The position numbers and the translations under genes were made by a program. A DNA stretch of 37,859 nucleotides from Clostridia bacterium BRH_c25 (GTDB lineage: Bacteria > Bacillota_A > Clostridia > Lutisporales > Lutisporaceae): contig LOES01000089.1 of NCBI GenBank assembly GCA_001515955.1, forward strand, positions 1-37,859. Reading direction: 5' to 3'. The notes below the pieces were generated by a model. It made no database searches. It worked only from the letters and a program-made list of their open reading frames with translations, and was not told where the DNA came from. The first letter of the stretch is position 1, and each line of letters opens with the position of its first letter. This document shows, in pieces, positions 14,571 to 23,113 of the stretch.

Positions 14571-15595
14571 TGATCTTCCCCCTTTATTTTAGTATTATCC
14601 TTGGATAATATTGATCTTTTTGCTATTTTGGTATTTATCAATGACTTAAAGGAAATACTGCGCATTGCTACGGCAATTATCAATAGAAGACCTATTGCCA
14701 CACTTATATATTGGGTAGATACGTTTGCCATCTGCAGTCCAAACCTCATAATGCCTACGATTACACTGGCCAATGCCGTACCCGCAACACTTCCCACTCC
14801 ACCTGTAATAGCTGTGCCTCCCAAGACTACAGCTGTTACTATGGGCATTGTCATCTCGGCACCGAGATCAGGCCTGGAGCCTCCCAGGTATGAAGTAAGT
14901 ACTATTCCTGCTATAGCAGCACTGATTCCGGATAGTATATAGGTGCTCATTATTATCCTCTTCGTGTCTATACCTGAATATCTTGCCGAATTCTTGTTTA
15001 TTCCTACAAGAAATACATATCTTCCGTATTTTGTTTTGTGCAAAATGAAATATGCTGCAATTGTAAGCACCAGAAAGATTATCAGTGGATTTGGAATTCT
15101 GAAAATGTTACCATTGGAAATATTTACGAATTCCTGAGGCATTCCGCTTATACCTTCAAATGCACTGGCCCCGGATAATCCCATTACAACAAGAGAGAGC
15201 CCCGAGAAAAGGAATGACCCCCCCAGAGTGACCACCATCGCTTGAACTCCGGTATAAGCAATTAGAAATCCGTTCAAAGCCCCGCATAAAGCTCCGACCA
15301 TCAATGCAATGGGTATAGTGAGCCATATATTTATACCTGCAATCTTCCATGTCACGCCAATTACTATGGATATCAGGCCTATTATCGAGCCTGCTGATAT
15401 ATCAATTCCACCTGTTATTACAACAAAAGTCACGAATAATGAAATTATACAGATACATATAAAATCATTTATACTGTAAAGCAACACACTAAGCTTGAGG
15501 AACCGGGGATTTATAGTCCCAAACACAACAATTTCAATTATGAGAAGCAATAATAAGGCAATTTCCCATCTGAACAATTTCTTCAGGTTATACAT
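14567..15595 (-). CDS. lsrD: AI-2 ABC transporter permease LsrD
   Basis: This 342-aa BPD_transp_2-type permease has about nine or ten membrane segments and forms the channel with LsrC. Recognisable parts are FVVITGGIDISAGSIIGL and LGGTAITGGVGSVAGTALA, typical of ribose/AI-2 type permeases. Its start overlaps the lsrC stop by 8 bases, with GGAGGTG placed inside lsrC. Its stop overlaps the lsrB start. The LsrC/LsrD order is assigned by position as in the enteric lsrACDB operon, since the two permeases are paralogues. Confidence 0.88.
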   Translation of the reverse strand: MYNLKKLFRWEIALLLLLIIEIVVFGTINPRFLKLSVLLYSINDFICICIISLFVTFVVITGGIDISAGSIIGLISIVIGVTWKIAGINIWLTIPIALMVGALCGALNGFLIAYTGVQAMVVTLGGSFLFSGLSLVVMGLSGASAFEGISGMPQEFVNISNGNIFRIPNPLIIFLVLTIAAYFILHKTKYGRYVFLVGINKNSARYSGIDTKRIIMSTYILSGISAAIAGIVLTSYLGGSRPDLGAEMTMPIVTAVVLGGTAITGGVGSVAGTALASVIVGIMRFGLQMANVSTQYISVAIGLLLIIAVAMRSISFKSLINTKIAKRSILSKDNTKIKGEDQ

Positions 15596-16622
15596 TGTTC
15601 ACACCTCCATTTGCATCACTCTTGGCTTCTGCAGTCAAAAACCTGGAGGACAGTCTTTCCTTTCTTGCCTTATCCGACATATAAGAGTGCAGCACCGCAT
15701 CAGCAACAACAATTGTGATCAGGAGAATACCGGATATGGTATTATTCCAGTATGCCGGCACCTTTAAAAAAACCAGGGCCGTATTTATCGAATTCATAAT
15801 TACCGCTCCCAGAGACGCTCCTACTACTGAACCAATACCTCCGTTCAGACTCACACCACCAAGGACACATGCTGCGATGGCAGTCATCTCAGTGCCGTTT
15901 CCGGCGACATTTCCAACAAACCCTACCTGGCTCACATACACAAGTCCGGCAATTGCTGAACAGACACTTGATATTACAAAGGCTGTTATCCTCATGAAAT
16001 TAACGGGAATCCCGATCAATACCGCACCGTCAATATTATCGCCTATCGCCGCAAAGTATTTGCCCCTCTTTCCTTTGGAAAGGTATACCTGAAGAATTAT
16101 AACTGCAATTACTGTCAGAAGTACAAAAATATTGATGCTGCCAAACAGTTCTGCCTGGGATGCATTTTTGAAATAGTCAGGCAGATTTTCCACCCACTTG
16201 CCCCCTGTATATATGAACATCAAGCCCCTCAGAACTCCCATTGTACCCAGGGTCATGACAATTGCCGGAATCTTGAGCTTTGCAACTCCATACCCATTTA
16301 TAAACCCAGCTGCCGCACCAACCGCCAGAGTTACTGCGAATATCTCCAAAAGACTTTTATTACTACGCAGCATCGTAGCCGCTACAGCAGCACACATGCC
16401 CAAAACAGCACCCACAGACACATCAATATCTCCCATAAAAATTACAAATGCCATCCCTACTGCCAGGAATACATACATTACACTGCCTTTTAAGGTAAGA
16501 CCTATATTTTGAAGGTTCAGGAAAGCAGGGTTTACAGCCCCTACTATAAGGAACAAAATCAAAAGAAAAGCAGCTACCGTAATTTCTCGTGTCTTGAGGA
16601 GCTTTCTAAGAAATACTTTCAT
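15588..16622 (-). CDS. lsrC: AI-2 ABC transporter permease LsrC
   Basis: This 344-aa permease is paralogous to LsrD. It has about nine hydrophobic segments and the conserved FVIFMGDIDVSVGAVLGM and LGGVSLNGGIGSVVGASLG. It sits directly after lsrA (17-base overlap), with GGAGGAG before the ATG. It works with LsrD, two LsrA-domain ATPases and LsrB to import AI-2. Confidence 0.88.
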   Translation of the reverse strand: MKVFLRKLLKTREITVAAFLLILFLIVGAVNPAFLNLQNIGLTLKGSVMYVFLAVGMAFVIFMGDIDVSVGAVLGMCAAVAATMLRSNKSLLEIFAVTLAVGAAAGFINGYGVAKLKIPAIVMTLGTMGVLRGLMFIYTGGKWVENLPDYFKNASQAELFGSINIFVLLTVIAVIILQVYLSKGKRGKYFAAIGDNIDGAVLIGIPVNFMRITAFVISSVCSAIAGLVYVSQVGFVGNVAGNGTEMTAIAACVLGGVSLNGGIGSVVGASLGAVIMNSINTALVFLKVPAYWNNTISGILLITIVVADAVLHSYMSDKARKERLSSRFLTAEAKSDANGGVNNV

Positions 16623-18144
16623 TTTTGCACTCCTCCTTATTAAAGACTCCGAAGGAGGCCGCCATTAATTTATCCAGCGTTATATCCTCCCGCTCAAAAC
16701 TGTGTATTATAGTACCCTGGCACATAATATCGGCACGGTCGCATAGTTCGACGATCTCTTCAAGATCCGAGGAGATCAGAACAACCCCATGCCCCTGCTC
16801 CTTCAACCCATATATTATTTTATACACATCGGAACGGGCACCCGCATCAATTCCTCTGGTAGGTTCATCAAGGATGATGACCTTCGGTGCTGTGGACAGT
16901 ACCCTGCCTATTACCACCTTTTGCTGATTGCCCCCTGAAAGGGATTTCAACACCTGATCCTGCCCTGTCACTTTTATCCTGAAATCATTTATGTACTTTT
17001 CAGCTATATGCTTTTCCTTCTTTATATCTATTTTGATTTTCACCAGCCATTTAAGTACGGAAGAAGTAAGGTTGCACATAACATCGGTTATTGGAAAGGT
17101 ACCGTTGAGATACCTGTCCTCCGGCACATAATTCAAGCCTTTTCTGATAATATCGCTGGTCTTGAGACCGGTAATATCCTCTCCGTTCAGATATACATGC
17201 CCTCCCAAAACCTCACCGATGCCGAAAACAGCCTCAGCAAATTCGGTACGTCCGGCCCCCACTACTCCGGCTATGCCGAGTATCTCCCCAGGATGCACAG
17301 ATAGATTTATATCCTTGAAACCATAGCCTGTAAGCTTATCAAGTACCAGGACCGGTTCCAGACATTCATAATCGACATTCGTCTTGCAGCTCCTATCCGA
17401 CTTTTCACCACAGCTCCCAAGATTCGGAGGCAAAAGACCCTGAATCAGCATCTCCTTTGTGAACCCCTCCACAGGTCCCGACAGGGTAATTGCACCATCC
17501 CTGAGGATTACTACCCGTGTGGCTATCTCAAAAACCTCGGTCAAACGGTGTGTTATATAGAACATTCCTATACCCTGACCTCTAAGCTCCAGTATGACCT
17601 TGAACAACGATTCTATTTCATTAAAGCTGAGGGCGGATGTAGGTTCATCAAGTATAAGTATTTTTGCTTCCCTTAGAAGTCCCCTTAATATTTCAATAAG
17701 CTGCTGCTCTGCAATTGATAAGGTTTCTGCTGTTCTTTCCAATGCTATGTTCCAGTTCAGTTCCTCCATCAGCCTGATAAGCTTTTTCTTAAGCTCAGCC
17801 TTGTTCTCATTGAAGCCGATAAGTATGTTCTCCTCTACTGTCATATTGGGAAACAGCATCGGTTCCTGGGGTACAAGGTATATCCCCTTTTGGAGTGCCG
17901 CAGAAGGGACTGATAGTACTGCCCTGTCACCATTTATATATATTTCCCCCGAATCAGGGGTGTAGATACCCATCAATATTTTCATAAGAGTACTTTTTCC
18001 TGCACCGTTTCCTCCTATTAGTGCCATAACCTCGCCGGAGTATAGCTCAAGGGAAATGCCCTTGAGAACCGGATTGCTGGAAAACGACTTTACAATGCCG
18101 GACAGACGAACCAGAGCTACTCCGGCATCCGGAATTCCCTCCAT
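16606..18144 (-). CDS. lsrA: AI-2 ABC transporter ATP-binding protein LsrA
   Basis: Two fused ABC ATPase domains, 512 aa, close to the length of enteric LsrA. The start is ATG 18144, behind GGAGGAGG; the longer frame back to 18219 has no ribosome site and no family match. The first domain has Walker A GGNGAGKS (44-51), a degenerate signature LSIAEQQ and Walker B ILILDEPTSA. The second has a degenerate Walker A (GVVGAGRTEF) but a normal signature LSGGNQQKVVIGR and Walker B VIILDEPTRG. This asymmetry is usual for sugar/AI-2 type ATPases. It is the first gene of lsrACDB, with a consensus promoter at 18242-18270. Confidence 0.9.
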   Translation of the reverse strand: MEGIPDAGVALVRLSGIVKSFSSNPVLKGISLELYSGEVMALIGGNGAGKSTLMKILMGIYTPDSGEIYINGDRAVLSVPSAALQKGIYLVPQEPMLFPNMTVEENILIGFNENKAELKKKLIRLMEELNWNIALERTAETLSIAEQQLIEILRGLLREAKILILDEPTSALSFNEIESLFKVILELRGQGIGMFYITHRLTEVFEIATRVVILRDGAITLSGPVEGFTKEMLIQGLLPPNLGSCGEKSDRSCKTNVDYECLEPVLVLDKLTGYGFKDINLSVHPGEILGIAGVVGAGRTEFAEAVFGIGEVLGGHVYLNGEDITGLKTSDIIRKGLNYVPEDRYLNGTFPITDVMCNLTSSVLKWLVKIKIDIKKEKHIAEKYINDFRIKVTGQDQVLKSLSGGNQQKVVIGRVLSTAPKVIILDEPTRGIDAGARSDVYKIIYGLKEQGHGVVLISSDLEEIVELCDRADIMCQGTIIHSFEREDITLDKLMAASFGVFNKEECKNESIS

Positions 18145-18241
18145 AATTTCTACCTCCTCCAATTGCAGCTTGTTAGAAATCAATCGTATATGTACTACAA
18201 AAAATAATTGAAAATACAACCAATATATACCTGTTAATTTG

Positions 18242-18270
18242 ATAATAATTCAAATCATTTGTTTTGTCAA
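18242..18270 (-). promoter_or_regulatory. Promoter of lsrACDB
   Basis: The minus strand reads TTGACA, 17 bases, TATTAT. The start of transcription would be near 18235, leaving a leader of about 90 bases before lsrA. An ATTTGA/TCAAAT inverted repeat overlaps the -10 region. Confidence 0.75.
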
Positions 18271-18421
18271 TAAATTATTGTTCATTTTCTAGCCGGCAAA
18301 TATTATGTATGCAATATCAAATACACACCTTTGAATTTCCGACATTTTAACATTGTTATTGTCGTATTATCAAGGTATTTAAATACCATTTCACCAAATA
18401 TTTTTTTTAGTTTTTAGAATA

Positions 18422-18450
18422 TTGACATCAATACCAATAATTGTTATACT
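18422..18450 (+). promoter_or_regulatory. Promoter of lsrR-lsrK-cupin-lsrF
   Basis: TTGACA (18422-18427), 17 bases, TATACT (18445-18450). The -35 region is embedded in the small palindrome ATTGA-CA-TCAAT. Transcription would start near 18457, at the first of two direct repeats. Confidence 0.8.
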
Positions 18451-18453
18451 CTA

Positions 18454-18488
18454 ATTATGTTAAACAAATTATTATGTTATAAACAAAT
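18454..18488 (+). promoter_or_regulatory. Direct repeats, candidate LsrR operators
   Basis: ATTATGTTAAACAAAT (18454-18469) recurs as ATTATGTTATAAACAAAT (18471-18488), 17 bases apart. The copies cover the expected start site and early leader of lsrR, where a SorC-family repressor would block transcription. Assignment to LsrR is inference. Confidence 0.45.
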
Positions 18489-18517
18489 GTTCAATTTTAT
18501 TAAGTGTGGTGAAAAAT

Positions 18518-19450
18518 ATGAATTATGAAGAAAATTTGCTTTTCAAGGTAGCCTGGTTCTATTATATGGAGAACAAGACCCAGCAGCAGATTTCCGAGCA
18601 GTTGAATCTGTCCAGAATGAAGGTGGTAAAGTATCTGGAGACGGCAAGAAACGAAGGAATTGTGCAATTCAAAATCAAATCCGATGGCGAGAACCGTGTG
18701 AAGATAGAGCAGCTGCTTATGCAGAAATTCAATCTGAAGGATGCATATGTCATTCCAACAGCAAGCTCCAATGTCAATGAATCTATAGCCAAAGCGGCAG
18801 CCCAATATATAGAAGGCCACCTTACTCCCAATTGCTATATTAATGTAGGATATGGCGATACAGTATCCCGTACCATAAGCAACCTGGTATTTTCTCTGGA
18901 TATGCCTGTGTCGCTGGTGACCCTTTCAGGGGGCGTATCCTGTTATACTTCCGCAATGGCAGGCGCAAACAAAAGTGATTCCACGAAGCCCACTCCCCAG
19001 ATATATGTCGTACCGGCACCGCTGATTGTTTCTAATGTGGAGCTTTCACAGGCAATCTGGGAAGAGAAGTCGGTAAAAGAAATAATAAGCATGACGGAAA
19101 TGGCTTATATGACAGTAGTCAGTATAGGAGCTGTAGATGAAACCGCTACAATATTCAAGGACAATAAGATAAGCAAGAATGAGCTTGTTCTCCTCAGGAT
19201 GAATGGCGCAGTGGGGGATATTCTCAGCCAGTTTTTTGACAAAAACGGGGAAAAAATCGAGTATGAGCTTCACGACCGCTTAATAAGTACAAAGCTTGAC
19301 ACACTGAAAACCATGAAAAACGTAATAGGCGTCGCCGGTGGCTTAAGAAAGGTACATGCAATACACGGAGCCTTGAAGGCAGGCTATCTGGACGTCCTTA
19401 TTACCGATGAGGCTACAGCCGAAAGCCTGGTGGATCTGGTGGAAATATAA
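18518..19450 (+). CDS. lsrR: SorC-family regulator LsrR
   Basis: A 310-aa transcription regulator. The N-terminal helix-turn-helix (about 13-55: YYMENKTQQQISEQLNLSRMKVVKYLETA) is followed by a SorC/DeoR-type sugar-phosphate binding domain with GYGDTVSRT, TLSGGVSC and, near the C-terminus, GVAGGLRKVHAIHGAL...DVLITDEATA. In enterics LsrR represses the lsr genes until it binds phospho-AI-2. The start is ATG 18518, preceded by GTGGTG; a GTG at 18506 lies inside that ribosome site. It heads an operon with lsrK and diverges from lsrACDB, ideally placed to control both. Confidence 0.88.
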   Translation: MNYEENLLFKVAWFYYMENKTQQQISEQLNLSRMKVVKYLETARNEGIVQFKIKSDGENRVKIEQLLMQKFNLKDAYVIPTASSNVNESIAKAAAQYIEGHLTPNCYINVGYGDTVSRTISNLVFSLDMPVSLVTLSGGVSCYTSAMAGANKSDSTKPTPQIYVVPAPLIVSNVELSQAIWEEKSVKEIISMTEMAYMTVVSIGAVDETATIFKDNKISKNELVLLRMNGAVGDILSQFFDKNGEKIEYELHDRLISTKLDTLKTMKNVIGVAGGLRKVHAIHGALKAGYLDVLITDEATAESLVDLVEI

Positions 19451-19474
19451 TCATTTATAAATGGGGGATGTATC

Positions 19475-21037
19475 ATGTCAAAGTATTTGATGGCTATTGA
19501 TGCAGGCACGGGCAGTGTCAGATCAGTTATTTTTGATATTTACGGAAACCAGCTTGGTGCCGCACAGCACGAATGGGAGCACAAGACCGATTCCAGATAT
19601 CCCGGCTCCATGGATTTTGATGTGGAGTACAATTGGCAGCTTACGGCGGACTGCATTAAAAAAGTCCTTGCCGATACAGGGATTAATGGAAGTGAAATTG
19701 TTGCAATTGCTACGACAAGTATGCGTGAAGGAATCGTGTTGTACGATGAAAACGGCAAGGAAATCTGGGCTTGCGCCAACGTTGATTCCCGTTCCGGTGC
19801 AGAGGTTGAAGAGCTGATCGCAAAGGACAGCTCTCTGGAGCGTGACATCTATAAGCTTTCCGGGCAAACCTTCGCTTTAGGCGCACTTCCTAGAATTCTA
19901 TGGGTTAAAAATCATATGCCAGATATCTATAATAAGACAAAGACAGTAACAATGTTCAACGATTGGCTTATTTACAAGCTTTCAGGTATTTTATCCGTTG
20001 AACCGTCCAATGGTTGTACTACCGGAATCTTTAATTTGAAAAAGCGTGGATGGCAGCCGGAGATAGCTGGAAGATGCGGACTCAAGGAGGATATTTTCCC
20101 TGTTGTATTTGAAAGCGGAAGTGTAGTCGGAAAAGTATCCCCAATCTGCAGCGGTATCACAGGTCTGAATAACGGTACTCTGGTAGTAGCAGGGGGCGGC
20201 GATGCTCAGCTGGGCGCCGTAGGTGTCGGCGTGGTCTCCGGGAACCAGATCGCCGTCTTCGGTGGAAGCTTCTGGCAGCTGGAGTGCAATACTGCCGATC
20301 CAAAGCTTGAGGATAACTGCCGCATCAGAGTAAACTGCCATGCCGTGCCGGGTATGTTCCAATATGAGGCTATTGCCTTCTATCCCGGGCTGGTATTGCG
20401 CTGGTACAGGGATGCCTTTTGCCAGATGGAAAAACAGATAGGCCGGGAGACCGGAGAGGATCCGTACTCCCTTTTGGATAAAGAGGCGGCATTGGTTCCT
20501 GCCGGAAGCAATGGTATGATGTGTGCTTTTTCAGATGTTATGAATTATATCTCCTGGAAGCATTCATCCCCCACCTTTACAAACTTCGCACTGGATTCCC
20601 GGGCATTCAACAGATACACCTTCTACAGGTCGCTTCTGGAGAATGCCGCCCTCATTACCAAGGGGCATTTGGAAATGGTTCAGGAGCTTACAGGAAGTAC
20701 CCCTGATGAGATCGTATTTGCAAACGGTGCTTCAAAGAGCAGGTTATGGTGCCAGATAATGGCGGATGTTTTGGGAGTCAGAATAAAGGTACCGAAGGTC
20801 AAGGAAGCTACCGCACTGGGTGCCGCTATCTGTGCCGGTGTTGGTGCAGGAGTTTACGAGAGCATTCAGTCTGCTTCTTCCACCCTTGTTGCATGGGATA
20901 AAGAATATATACCTGATCCCGATAATAACAACACTTACAGTAAAATGTACAAAGCCTGGAGGCAGATGTACAAGGTTCAGTTAAAGCTCAGCGACAGCGG
21001 CATTACTGAACATATGTGGAAGGCTCCCGGACTTTAA
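19475..21037 (+). CDS. lsrK: Autoinducer-2 kinase LsrK
   Basis: This FGGY-family carbohydrate kinase, 520 aa, phosphorylates imported open-chain AI-2 (DPD), trapping it and producing the LsrR inducer. The N-terminal ATPase motif is MAIDAGTGSVRSVIFD. Also present are TSMREGIVLYD, WACANVDSRS and GGGDAQLGAVGVGVV (about 241-255). The protein ends WKAPGL, exactly as the enteric enzyme does. Similarity to E. coli LsrK is clear along the full length, so a xylulokinase or glycerol kinase is unlikely. GGGGGATG precedes the ATG 5 bases upstream. It starts 24 bases after lsrR. Confidence 0.93.
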   Translation: MSKYLMAIDAGTGSVRSVIFDIYGNQLGAAQHEWEHKTDSRYPGSMDFDVEYNWQLTADCIKKVLADTGINGSEIVAIATTSMREGIVLYDENGKEIWACANVDSRSGAEVEELIAKDSSLERDIYKLSGQTFALGALPRILWVKNHMPDIYNKTKTVTMFNDWLIYKLSGILSVEPSNGCTTGIFNLKKRGWQPEIAGRCGLKEDIFPVVFESGSVVGKVSPICSGITGLNNGTLVVAGGGDAQLGAVGVGVVSGNQIAVFGGSFWQLECNTADPKLEDNCRIRVNCHAVPGMFQYEAIAFYPGLVLRWYRDAFCQMEKQIGRETGEDPYSLLDKEAALVPAGSNGMMCAFSDVMNYISWKHSSPTFTNFALDSRAFNRYTFYRSLLENAALITKGHLEMVQELTGSTPDEIVFANGASKSRLWCQIMADVLGVRIKVPKVKEATALGAAICAGVGAGVYESIQSASSTLVAWDKEYIPDPDNNNTYSKMYKAWRQMYKVQLKLSDSGITEHMWKAPGL

Positions 21038-21062
21038 TACATTAACATAAGGAGGTAGTATA

Positions 21063-21407
21063 ATGTTCACTGTTCATGAGGATGATTTTGAATATCGGTT
21101 TGGTGACAGCGGTCCAAAGTATCTCATGAGGGGACCCAGAGCCAATTTCGGAGTAGTTGTATTAAAGCCCGGTCAGGACTTTAGCAATCACTTTCATAAT
21201 CTCATGGAGGAAAACTTCTTCATACTCGAAGGGGAAATTGAATTCACTGTAAACGGCCAAAAGGTTCTCTGTAAAAAAGGTGACTTTATCCATGTGGAGC
21301 CGGAAGAGACGCATTATCTTATAAATCTTTCCGATGTCGTTGCAAAGGCTGTATTCTGCCTGGCTCCGTATCAGGAAAAGGACAAGGTTGAAGTACCCCT
21401 TGAGTAA
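21063..21407 (+). CDS. Small cupin in the lsr operon
   Basis: A one-domain cupin of 114 aa. Motif 1 is PGQDFSNHFHNLMEENFFILEG, with HxH and Glu metal ligands (H45, H47, E52 approximately), and motif 2 is KKGDFIHVEPEETHYLIN, with the fourth His. It should be a metal-binding beta-barrel enzyme or ligand sensor. It lies between lsrK and lsrF, where enteric operons would supply LsrG, the phospho-AI-2 isomerase. LsrG belongs to a different fold (ABM-type), so this cupin may be a replacement isomerase. That role is inference. AAGGAGG precedes the ATG. Confidence 0.8.
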   Translation: MFTVHEDDFEYRFGDSGPKYLMRGPRANFGVVVLKPGQDFSNHFHNLMEENFFILEGEIEFTVNGQKVLCKKGDFIHVEPEETHYLINLSDVVAKAVFCLAPYQEKDKVEVPLE

Positions 21408-21417
21408 TATTTATAAT

Positions 21418-21447
21418 GTAAAATGTTTTTCGCGAAATATATAGGAG
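21418..21447 (+). repeat. Repeated intergenic element, copy C (right half)
   Basis: GTAAAATGTTTTTCGCGAAA followed by TATATAGGAGG. It matches the right half of copies A and B, contains a perfect 10-bp palindrome TTTCGCGAAA, and runs straight into the lsrF ribosome site. Its ATG (21423) is in frame with lsrF but has no ribosome site of its own. Confidence 0.6.
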
Positions 21448-21455
21448 GTAATTTT

Positions 21456-22331
21456 ATGGCAGATTTGGATGGCAACAAAGCCGCAAAGGAATATCATATA
21501 GGTGTTCCACAGGCAAGATCAAGCTTTAGTGTCAAGGGCATGGACAATGTTGATTGGGGAATGAAGGACAGATTGTCCAGGATATTCAATCCCAAGAGTG
21601 GAAATACCGTTATGCTGGCCTTTGACCATGGTTATTTCATGGGTTCCACCCAAGGGCTGGAAAGGCTGGATCTTTCCATACCGCAGCTGGCCGAAGACAT
21701 AGACGTCTTTATGGGTACCAGGGGAGCTGTCAGAAGCTGCATATCTCCCATATTCAACAAGGCGGTGGCTCTAAGGTGTTCGGCAGGCAGTACAATGGCC
21801 TCTGAAGATGTAATCAGGGAAGTCATCGGTGTCGACATAGAGGATGCCATTAGAATGAATGCATCCTGCATGGCCGTCCAGACCTTTATAGGCACAGAGG
21901 AAGAAAGAAAATCCCTTGAAAATCTGGTAAGAACGATTGATGCGGGTAATCGATATGGAATTCCTACCCTCGGTGTTGTTGCAGTTGGAAAGAATATGGT
22001 CCGGGACACACGCTTCTTCCTTTTGGCCACAAGAGTACTTGCAGAGCTTGGAGCACAGATCATCAAAACCTATTACTGCGAAGAATTCGAAAAGGTAACT
22101 GCGGCGTGCCCTGTTCCTATTGTTATTGCAGGGGGCAAAAAGCTTCCCGAGGAAGAGGCCCTTGAGCTGGCATACAAGGCAATTCAGAATGGCGCAAACG
22201 GTGTTGATATGGGCAGGAACATATTCCAATCGGAAAATCCCAAGGCTATGATAAAAGCAGTATCGAAAATCGTTCATGAAAAGTATACTGCCAGGATGGC
22301 TTTTGAGCTTTACAAGGATATCAATGGCTAA
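21456..22331 (+). CDS. lsrF: 3-hydroxy-5-phosphonooxypentane-2,4-dione thiolase LsrF
   Basis: It transfers an acetyl group from isomerised phospho-AI-2 to CoA, giving acetyl-CoA and dihydroxyacetone phosphate, the last step of AI-2 breakdown. The class I aldolase-like barrel is evident. Schiff-base Lys204 lies in AQIIKTYYCEEFEKV, and AFDHGYFMG and CPVPIVIAGGKKLPE are family hallmarks. The start is ATG 21456, because AGGAGG lies 8 bases upstream and the enteric protein also begins MADLD. The ATG at 21423 would add 11 residues from a repeat element. The length is 291 aa. It is the last gene of the lsrR operon. Confidence 0.92.
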   Translation: MADLDGNKAAKEYHIGVPQARSSFSVKGMDNVDWGMKDRLSRIFNPKSGNTVMLAFDHGYFMGSTQGLERLDLSIPQLAEDIDVFMGTRGAVRSCISPIFNKAVALRCSAGSTMASEDVIREVIGVDIEDAIRMNASCMAVQTFIGTEEERKSLENLVRTIDAGNRYGIPTLGVVAVGKNMVRDTRFFLLATRVLAELGAQIIKTYYCEEFEKVTAACPVPIVIAGGKKLPEEEALELAYKAIQNGANGVDMGRNIFQSENPKAMIKAVSKIVHEKYTARMAFELYKDING

Positions 22332-22362
22332 TTATCAACCGGATTTCATTCGTAACATACAG

Positions 22363-22418
22363 GACCGCATTTCCCGATTGCAGTATAAATTGCTCTTCGA
22401 TAAATGCGGTCATTCTTT
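22363..22418 (+). terminator. Terminator after lsrF
   Basis: GACCGCATTT (22363-22372) and AAATGCGGTC (22402-22411) form a perfect 10-bp stem enclosing a smaller GCA/TGC hairpin, followed by ATTCTTTT. It lies between the converging lsrF and D,D-dipeptidase genes. Confidence 0.6.
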
Positions 22419-22435
22419 TGTGGCAAAGCTCTGTC

Positions 22436-23071
22436 TTACAGCTCACAAATATTATCTTTATCAGAAGGCTCGTATCCTGCAATTGCTTCAAAGGAAATAT
22501 CCAGAGGTACGCGTTCCTTCAAGTCCTCATCGTAATAATGCCACCACTCTGTATTAATTGTCCTGAATCCGTGTCTTACCATGGCATCAGTTAGTACAGC
22601 CAGATTCTTAGCTGCTGCTTCAGTCATTTCAGAGCTTTTCCTTGAAGCCTTTTCAGAAAAATCATCAAATCCGGTAGGCATCTCAAGCTCCTGTCCCGAT
22701 GTATCGACAAGGGTGACATCCACGGCGTATCCGCTGTTGTGTATGGAGCCCCCTTTATTCGGATCTGCAACAAAATCATGCAGCGGCATGATATCCCACA
22801 TTAATTTCTGAGCAGAAAAAGGACGGTAAGCGTCCCATATCTTTATCCGCAAGCCCTTCTTCATCAGCTCTTCATTAGCTTTGATCAGCTTGTAGGCCGT
22901 GCTTTTCTGCATAGCGCACAAAGGCCTCGAGTATATTTCCCTGCCGATGAAATTGTCTTTTGAAGCATATTTTAACTCTATTTCAAATTCTTCAGACAAT
23001 ACTCTTATATCCACCAGGTTTGCAGCAAGTCTTTTTACTTCATCTTCATAATTGCACTTCTTTGTATCCAT
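22436..23071 (-). CDS. VanX-like D-alanyl-D-alanine dipeptidase
   Basis: A zinc dipeptidase of family M15D (VanX/DdpX), 211 aa from ATG 23071. The zinc ligands H111 and D118 (SIHNSGYAVD) and H178 (EWWH), catalytic E175 and the transition-state Arg83 (WDAYRPF) are all present. Such enzymes hydrolyse free D-Ala-D-Ala, either for vancomycin resistance or to recycle peptidoglycan. No vanA/vanH/vanRS is nearby, so recycling or nutrient use is more likely. The start at 23071 has GATGGAG 6 bases upstream; the ATG at 23083 abuts a GCGGAG. It follows the S58 peptidase by about 40 bases on the same strand. Confidence 0.85.
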   Translation of the reverse strand: MDTKKCNYEDEVKRLAANLVDIRVLSEEFEIELKYASKDNFIGREIYSRPLCAMQKSTAYKLIKANEELMKKGLRIKIWDAYRPFSAQKLMWDIMPLHDFVADPNKGGSIHNSGYAVDVTLVDTSGQELEMPTGFDDFSEKASRKSSEMTEAAAKNLAVLTDAMVRHGFRTINTEWWHYYDEDLKERVPLDISFEAIAGYEPSDKDNICEL

Positions 23072-23113
23072 TAAAAACTCCATCTCCGCTTCTATAATAT
23101 TCAGGCTTATAAG

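Noticed and set aside
21423..21455. Start of lsrF at the upstream ATG
   Set aside because: That ATG lies in the repeat element without a ribosome site; the downstream ATG has AGGAGG and the enteric protein starts at the same MADLD.
22436..23071. Vancomycin resistance operon
   Set aside because: Only a VanX-like dipeptidase is present; no vanA/B ligase, vanH or vanRS-like genes nearby.
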